Shown piece after piece: positions 58,295 to 64,000 of a DNA stretch of 64,000 nt. A program made the position numbers and the translations under genes. The notes beneath the pieces were generated by a model that saw only the letters and a program-made list of their open reading frames with translations, did no database searches and was not told the origin of the DNA. Position 1 is the stretch's first letter. Each line of letters opens with the position of its first letter. This DNA comes from Symsagittifera roscoffensis (lineage: Eukaryota; Xenacoelomorpha; Acoela; Convolutidae), in NCBI RefSeq assembly GCF_963678635.1, contig NC_087067.1, positions 8,041,716 to 8,105,715 on the forward strand, written 5' to 3'.

Positions 58295-59085
58295 CAAGAC
58301 TGCTCGTATTCTGACGAATACCTCAATGTTCCTTTTGCCTTTTAAGTTCCAGAGAGCAGAAATAACATTAAATGTAAAAAAAAATAACAAACTTTTTTCC
58401 TTATTTGAATTTTTTTGTGAAAATCATTCCCCCACAAGCCATATAAGGTACAAAGCGATAGATTCGCTCCTAGTGAAAAATCAATTATGGCAAATAAGCT
58501 TCCTTCAATGAATTTTGAACAACTTCTATGACGGATTAAATCTCCGCTTACACGGAAACAAATCGCGCGTTAATTGTCCCAAATTTGCCAAAATCGAAAT
58601 CTTTAAAAACCCAGAATTTTACAAAAATCAAAGGTGAATTATCTTTTTCAAATTTAAGTTCAAGATATCAATAGTTTTTGAATTAGATTTCAAAACTTTG
58701 TGAAAAATAGCTGGTTAAAAAGTCGAAAAGTGTCTAAAGAAAGAAAGAAAAAACACCCCGAGCATAAATATTCCGTTACTTTCGTAACGAAACAATAAAA
58801 TATCAGAGTACGACTGAGCTCATTGTGATATTTCAGCTATTTTGGTTGTACGCATAGATTTAATCCGTCTTAGCAAGCTTATTTGCCATAGCCGATTTGT
58901 TACTAAGAGCTAAATTTAACATTTTGTACTTCGTATGGCGTTTGGGGGATTACTTTTACAAAAAATCTTGAATTAAAAAAATCGTTTCATTTTGTAACTT
59001 TTACTTTTTTCATGTCATTACTGCTCCATGCGCCTTAAAAGGAAGTCGGAACACTTGGGGCTTCGCCCTGATACGAGCAGTCTTG
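58295..59085. mobile_element. non-autonomous TIR element (~0.79 kb)
   Basis: Ends are CAAGACTGCTCGTAT (58295) and its inverse ATACGAGCAGTCTTG (ending 59085). Inner inverted matches include ATGGCAAATAAGCTT (58486 against about 58890), GACGGATTAAATCT (about 58531 against 58870) and the ATTCCCCCA/TGGGGGATT pair. The arms are thus about 270 bp around a ~250-bp centre. No transposase frame. A partial end (GGACTGCTCGTAT) also lies at about 27952. Target-site duplication is unclear. Confidence 0.75.
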
Positions 59086-59798
59086 TTTAAGTTTACAAAT
59101 TGAGCAAAAAAAATGAGATTACTTTTTTCAGCTATTCGCAAAGAGTTAACGCTGACTATCCATTCGCTAGTAAAAATTAGAACGTCCCATTATAATTTAT
59201 GATTATGATAGCTTCAAATAATACTTTTCACTCGAATGTCGCTGCTGTACTCCTTTGTTCTTCATCCGGTTCCTTGAGGTAATTTTTTCAGTTATCAAAA
59301 ATAGGATATCAGATCTCCGCAAATTAACAAAAGTTTTTTTCTACCTGATATCGATTGTACCTGACATTTAGTTCAAACTTCATAGCAAATTGAAGTTTGT
59401 GTTTCATAATAAAACTGAATTAATGTTCTTATCAAACTTCAATAATAACTCCAATCTTTCAGATCATCTAGATTTTCATTGGATGTTTTTCAGCAATATT
59501 TTTTCTTCTGCAATTAGACATCATTCGTTTTTTAGCCAACCTATCGATTAGTGCCGATACACACACCAAATTTTGAAACAATAGTTTGACTTTGAACCAA
59601 TTAATGCAAACTACTCTGGATTTGATTTCGTTTCTCAGATTATATTACTCTAGATTGATTTACACAATGTTTAACCACTCTTTCGGAAGGCTCATATTAC
59701 CGCTGGTTGGCTTATATCTGATCCTGATCATGTGTATGAAATTTTAAAACAAATGAGAATAAAAAACTAAAGATCAAAATATTTTTCATTTGCAATAT
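59086..59798. other. AT-rich stretch without a recognisable gene
   Basis: No coding-like frame, RNA gene or shared repeat noticed. Confidence 0.35.
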
Positions 59799-59955
59799 GA
59801 GGCCCAACTGTGCACTAGATAGGCGCACAATTTTGTGACTGTATGTTCCTGAATTCCACAGACAAGTCTTAGAACATGCTCCAAAAAGAAAATGGATTCC
59901 ACTTACAAATTTCAGTGGACTTCGCGTACTAATACCTAAAACGTAAATTTTGTCG
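59799..59955. repeat. short dispersed repeat, copy 2
   Basis: Same landmarks as 57030-57135 (GTGCACTAGATAGGCGCACA, ATTCCACAGACAAGTC, TAAATTTTGTCGG), with a ~60-bp expansion before the last one. It leads directly into the GGATTCC-rich cluster. Confidence 0.65.
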
Positions 59956-60250
59956 GCACACTGATTTTGTCGCGGATTCGGCAACGAGCGAATATAGATG
60001 GTTGTTCCGGATTCCCCAAAAGTAAGTGGATTTAGCGAAAAAGAATAATTACAGAAATTTGTGCGGATTCCGCCTACAATTTGCGGAGACTGCTCACAGT
60101 TTGCGGATTCCGCTTACAATTTAAGGATTCCACTAATATTTGCGGATTCCCCGACAGCATAACTTTACTAAACACATATATTTTTATTTGCTCAAGAATT
60201 GAACAAACTGGTTCCGGATTCCGCACATGTTTTTGCGGATTCCGGTAGTT
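59890..60250. repeat. cluster of GCGGATTCC-type short repeats
   Basis: GGATTCC and near forms occur about a dozen times in 360 bp, often as TTTGCGGATTCCGCTTAC or TTGCGGATTCC, with spacing of roughly 20-40 bp. It looks like a degenerate minisatellite. Confidence 0.65.
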
Positions 60251-61574
60251 TTCTATGCATTATAAATTTACTTTCAGTGAACTAAAGTCTTTATCAGTTC
60301 CAGTCAGTTTCAAACACAATCAAAAAAAAATTCAGAAATTAAATTTAGAGAAGCAAAACAACTTTTTGGTTTATGGAAAAATAGTTGTCACACGATGTTT
60401 ATATATGGAAAAGCATGGAGACTTCATTCGATTTTCTGTACGTATAGAATTGTATGGAACTGTATAAAAGAAGCTTCTCGTATATGCAAATTGTATGATA
60501 AGTCATCACAAGTGTCGAAATGGGAAGACAGTCATTTTCAGTTGAATTAAAAAAAAGGGTTTTTTATGTAGTTAAGAAACCTTCTCTCACAATTAACCAA
60601 TTGTTTCAATTTCAATCAGTTGTTTAAGTTATTTTTGTTTTTTGATAATAATTTTATTCCTAAAATTGTGTTTTTGTTGTCTCGCTCAATTTCGCGTTTT
60701 TTTATCATACGTTACTTTTTTTGTTATTTATAGCTTTTAGTTTTACTCGAACACCCCACAATGTACCTCATCCCTACGTGGGGGAATTGGGCTGGGAGAC
60801 GTTTTAATTATTCTTTACTAATCGATTATAATGGATTAAAAATCCATTAGGTGGACTAGTTTTCCCTCCATAATCGATTATCTAGACACAATTTAGCCCA
60901 GTATAGCCCAAAACAATCTTATTTAAATTATTTTTATCCATTAATGTTTTCTGCTGGTTTCAAGTTTGAAATAAATGATTCTGCTACATTTTTTGGAAAC
61001 GCTCGATTTCAGGCAATTTCACGCACACAATTTTCTTTTCTCATTTTGCTGTTAGGGAATCAAAAAACAAATACTTAAAATAATCAGCTCAAAATCAGCT
61101 CAAATAGCAAGATCCATAAATATGCTGAATCGAGAAAAATCTGTGAACAACTGATTCCTCAACAGATTTAAATAGTTTCTGTGCTTTGTGAACTACGCAT
61201 CGAAAAATGTTTGCGGGAACTATACTTTGCTAGCAGAATCTGTCACTTGTTACTTTGGATTAGTTTGTTAGTTAATCCAAAATTTTTTGCGCTATTCTAT
61301 GTTATTGTTCCGAGAAAGAACACACTCCAGGCCAAATGTCGTGTTCATGAAACAAGAGCAACCACTGTTCTGCAGCTTGTGTTTTTGGTACAACGTTTCC
61401 TTGAAATGAAAACATGAAATTTCTTTTATTTAAACTTATGTTTTAATTATATTTAGTTTTGATGTAATAAATTTTAATTTATGTTTTTTTTGTGATTCTA
61501 TCAAATTCATGTAATTTGATAATTGAAATATTTCAGACAGAGGCAAAGTCGAGCTTCGCATGATTCGCGGGGCA
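60251..61574. other. no gene recognised; AATCGATTAT-type motifs near 60.82-60.90 kb
   Basis: Short ORFs (60255-60467, 61181-61417) lack recognisable features. TAATCGATTATAATGG and ATAATCGATTATC resemble motifs also frequent at 26.75-26.88 kb and 52.33-52.43 kb, inside the long direct repeats. Confidence 0.35.
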
Positions 61575-61925
61575 AAAATGTATGATTATGATTACAAGAA
61601 AAAAGGACAAGTCAAAAACTGAAAAAAAAACTTTTGAAAAAAAAACATTCTTTTTTGTGAAAAACAATTAACGATTGCAAAAAGCACGAAAACTTCCAGG
61701 AATAAAATTATCTGTACCATTAGAAGCTTTAAAACGAGCTTTCAAATTAAAATGTATGATTATGATTACAAGAAAAAAGGACAAGTCAAAAACTGAAAAA
61801 AAAACTTTTGAAAAAAAAAAAACATTCTTTTTTGTCAAAAACAATTAACGATTGCAAAAAGCACGAAAACTTCCAGGAATAAAATTATCTGTACCATTAG
61901 AAGCTTTAAAAAGAGCTTTCAAAAT
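61575..61925 (+). repeat. tandem duplication of a 174-bp unit
   Basis: The unit starting AAAATGTATGATTATGATTA occurs at 61575 and again at 61749, with few differences (length of A-runs, one G/C change). Each carries a short Lys-rich frame reading KARKLPGIKLSVPLEALKRA. Confidence 0.9.
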
Positions 61926-62079
61926 GCTAAAGAAACTAAACTTTTATGCGGGACCTAAACTTTCAAAAATTAGCAGACACGAAAGTCTAGAAAATTCGAA
62001 AATTTTCAGTTACGACAAAAAAAGATCCCGAAGGAAATCGACTTCTGGGATTTGTTTCTTGAGCATACCACTGCAGTAA
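61852..62079 (+). CDS. hypothetical Lys/Arg-rich ORF
   Basis: A 75-codon frame from within the second 174-bp unit, highly basic (LPGIKLSVPLEALKRAFKML, SYDKKRSRRKSTSGI). The frame is shared with the first unit over 25 codons, where it runs on into a Lys-rich low-complexity stretch. I do not recognise it. It may be a broken gene whose first part was duplicated. Confidence 0.25.
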   Translation: MQKARKLPGIKLSVPLEALKRAFKMLKKLNFYAGPKLSKISRHESLENSKIFSYDKKRSRRKSTSGICFLSIPLQ

Positions 62080-64000
62080 AGGACAAAATCGTTTTTCTTT
62101 CAAAGTTTTTTATCAATAGCGTCAAAAACAAAACAGAAAAATAGCTAAATAATAGGCAAAAATTCATAAAACTCAATTACTTTCCCGAAACCAGAGTACC
62201 TTAAAATTTTTGTTTATTTAGAGTACAGAGCACAAGTTTGAGGCAAGTTTGGTGCTGCAGTAATTAAGCAACAGACAAGCAGAAAACCAACAAAAATTGT
62301 TCGACACGCAGACAATTTTCAGAAAAAAAAAAACAAAAAAACAAGTCCAATGAAGGTTCGAACCATTGCTTACTGTCTTGATAGGCAGGTGCGTTTTCTC
62401 TTCGCCACGGGCAAAATTAAAGTCAGACTTTTGATTTAATATGAGGCAAAAGTAAAATGATTCTAGTGATTCTGTTAAACTAGTTGTTAACCCGAAAAAA
62501 TATATATTCCAGTTCGACTAATCGCAAGCGAAATAAATTATGGAATCAGTTATAACAATCACAAAGCAAGAATACTTTGTCAAGCTTCAACTTAGATGGG
62601 AAAATTTTTTGAGCTGAATGAGGTCGGAATTTTTCGTCAGCGTTGGTTTAACACTTGACAAATGTAAATTCACTTGAGCCAAAGTTGTCAAGTCTTGACG
62701 TCCGCGATGTAAATTCCACAAATGAGATGTGCGGGTTGATAAAGATGACCTCGCGCAAAAAAATTCACTCAAAATTTTTCAGTCTGAAAAAAAACGTCAG
62801 TGTAAAAAAAATACCTGGAAAATTTTTTTTCGTAAGTTCAAATTACGAGAACTAATAATTTCATAAATTGCAATGACAAGGCTCATTTTTAGTCTAAGCA
62901 TTGTAGATAACTATTATTTTCGCGAAATATTTCTAAGTACTTTAAACCTCTATTCATTTTCATTTGTAGTATGAGTATGACTATTAACCTCCCAGCTTGT
63001 TTTCAATGGCAAAAATTACCCGTTTTCTTTTCTACAATGGCTTGGTTTTGGAGAAAAGAGTTAGAAGTGAAAATTGCAAAGTTTGCGAGAAAGCTAAAGT
63101 TGTCCTCAGCTTATATGCGAATCTGACCAACAGCTTAGCGAGACTTGCTAACCTTTACACAGTCTTTTACCTTGTGCAAAACATTATGCGCGCATCTTAT
63201 ATAGTTAAGTTTGTTAAATGAAACTTGTACAGACCATAGTTGTTCCGTTTTTCAAAGCCTTTAATGTTTGAGGTGGTTTTTTTCACATTTTTGACTTTTT
63301 AGCAAAGCATTTTCTTTGGAATTTTTATACTATCTAGATTTTGTGTCTAGATTTCAAATTTAAAAGCATATTTCACCTGTGATCTCTTTCCACAATTTTT
63401 TAATGGTTTGACTTTGTGATTTCTTTGACGACTATAATTCAAATTTTGTTAACTGATGCGCCATTAATTTCGTTCTAATAAAGCGTAAGCGGCAAATTAA
63501 ATATATCCAATTTGAATTGAGGCAGAAATTTGGTCTTGCTGGTACGTTAACGCGTGCAAAATAAATCACTATTTATTGTAATTAAATTAATCGGGAATAA
63601 AGTAGGAAAATACCATTTTAAAATTTCGTTAAGTTTTTCGTACATTTTTTCGAATTTTTTACGTTTTTTCGAACTAAAATTCTTTTAATATCTGTCTGTG
63701 TTTATGACTTATGTATGCTTTAAGCTCAAACAACATAAAACTTAAACCAAAAATAAAAAATCAATTAAATTTTTATCAAATATCCTACCAGAAGTGAACT
63801 AATGAAGGGGGTGGGGACGTTTCCGGCTTCCTGGCGATCCAGCAGTTTGTTGCTTTGCTTTTACGACTACCATTGATTTTGTTAGGTAAATTCCAAATGT
63901 TTTGCTGAAGACGCCAATATATCTTAGCTTCGGGGAGAGCTCGCTACAAAAAACGTACATTTTTGGTCATATCTCTTAAAATTTTGCCCTTGATTGGCTA
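62080..64000. other. AT-rich end of window, no gene recognised
   Basis: ORFs of 60-75 codons (for example 62655-62855 and 62997-63221) have no recognisable domain. A GGTTCGAACC string at 62356 recalls a tRNA T-arm, but no cloverleaf forms around it. Confidence 0.35.

Noticed and set aside
62340-62420. Possible tRNA suggested by GGTTCGAACC
   Set aside because: No matching T-stem, anticodon arm or acceptor stem can be folded on either strand.
1-64000. CRISPR array or bacterial operon
   Set aside because: No regularly spaced identical short repeats with unique spacers, and composition, gene types and decay are eukaryotic.

Overview
The window is AT-rich eukaryotic DNA made almost entirely of mobile-element remains. 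Polinton/Maverick-type genes, a Ty3/gypsy-type polyprotein, a (CT)n microsatellite, abundant short inverted repeats and a 200-base assembly gap all fit a repeat-dense region of an invertebrate animal genome. The exact taxon cannot be told from the sequence. I recognise no host gene, rRNA, tRNA or CRISPR array. Nearly every coding region carries stops and frameshifts, so most entries are pseudogenes.

Layout. (1) 1-3.6 kb: C-rich, G-poor strand with broken plus-strand open stretches of unknown identity. (2) 3.6-13.26 kb: a roughly 4.8-kb unit present twice in tandem. Each unit carries a giant foldback palindrome of about 3.5-3.7 kb (arms about 1.75-1.85 kb) and one copy of a ~1-kb repeat, here called R1, that reads as protein on the minus strand. 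(3) 13.3-13.88 kb: another R1 copy, fused to 13.9-14.94 kb, a fragment of a Polinton-like element. (4) 15.9-17.7 kb: repeat debris and a microsatellite. (5) 17.76-22.25 kb: a decayed Ty3/gypsy-type polyprotein (gag, protease, RT, RNase H, integrase), followed by a 1.3-kb segment bounded by a 62-bp direct repeat. (6) 24.28-26.05 kb: two more R1 copies, then the gap.

(7) 30.94-50.76 kb: the central feature, a near full-length but inactivated Polinton/Maverick-type element with terminal inverted repeats of about 300 bp. A protein-primed-type B-family DNA polymerase lies on the minus strand next to the left repeat. On the plus strand follow several unassigned genes, a P-loop packaging-type ATPase fragment, a retroviral-type integrase, an uncharacterised gene, a small basic ORF, a capsid-like F54H12.2-family gene and an adenain-like cysteine protease next to the right repeat. 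A ~1.885-kb block running from the integrase into the capsid-like gene is present four times in tandem, so no copy of the element could be read normally across it. Removing three copies gives an element of about 14 kb.

(8) The central element is bracketed by two diverged copies, in direct orientation, of a ~4.3-4.8-kb non-coding segment (26.43-30.72 and 52.0-56.8 kb). (9) 57-64 kb: short repeats, a ~0.79-kb terminal-inverted-repeat element, a 174-bp tandem duplication and no recognisable gene.

In intact relatives these products would act together: polymerase copies the element, integrase inserts it, and ATPase, protease and capsid-like proteins suggest virion assembly. Here substitutions at expected catalytic positions, truncation and internal amplification indicate a dead copy.
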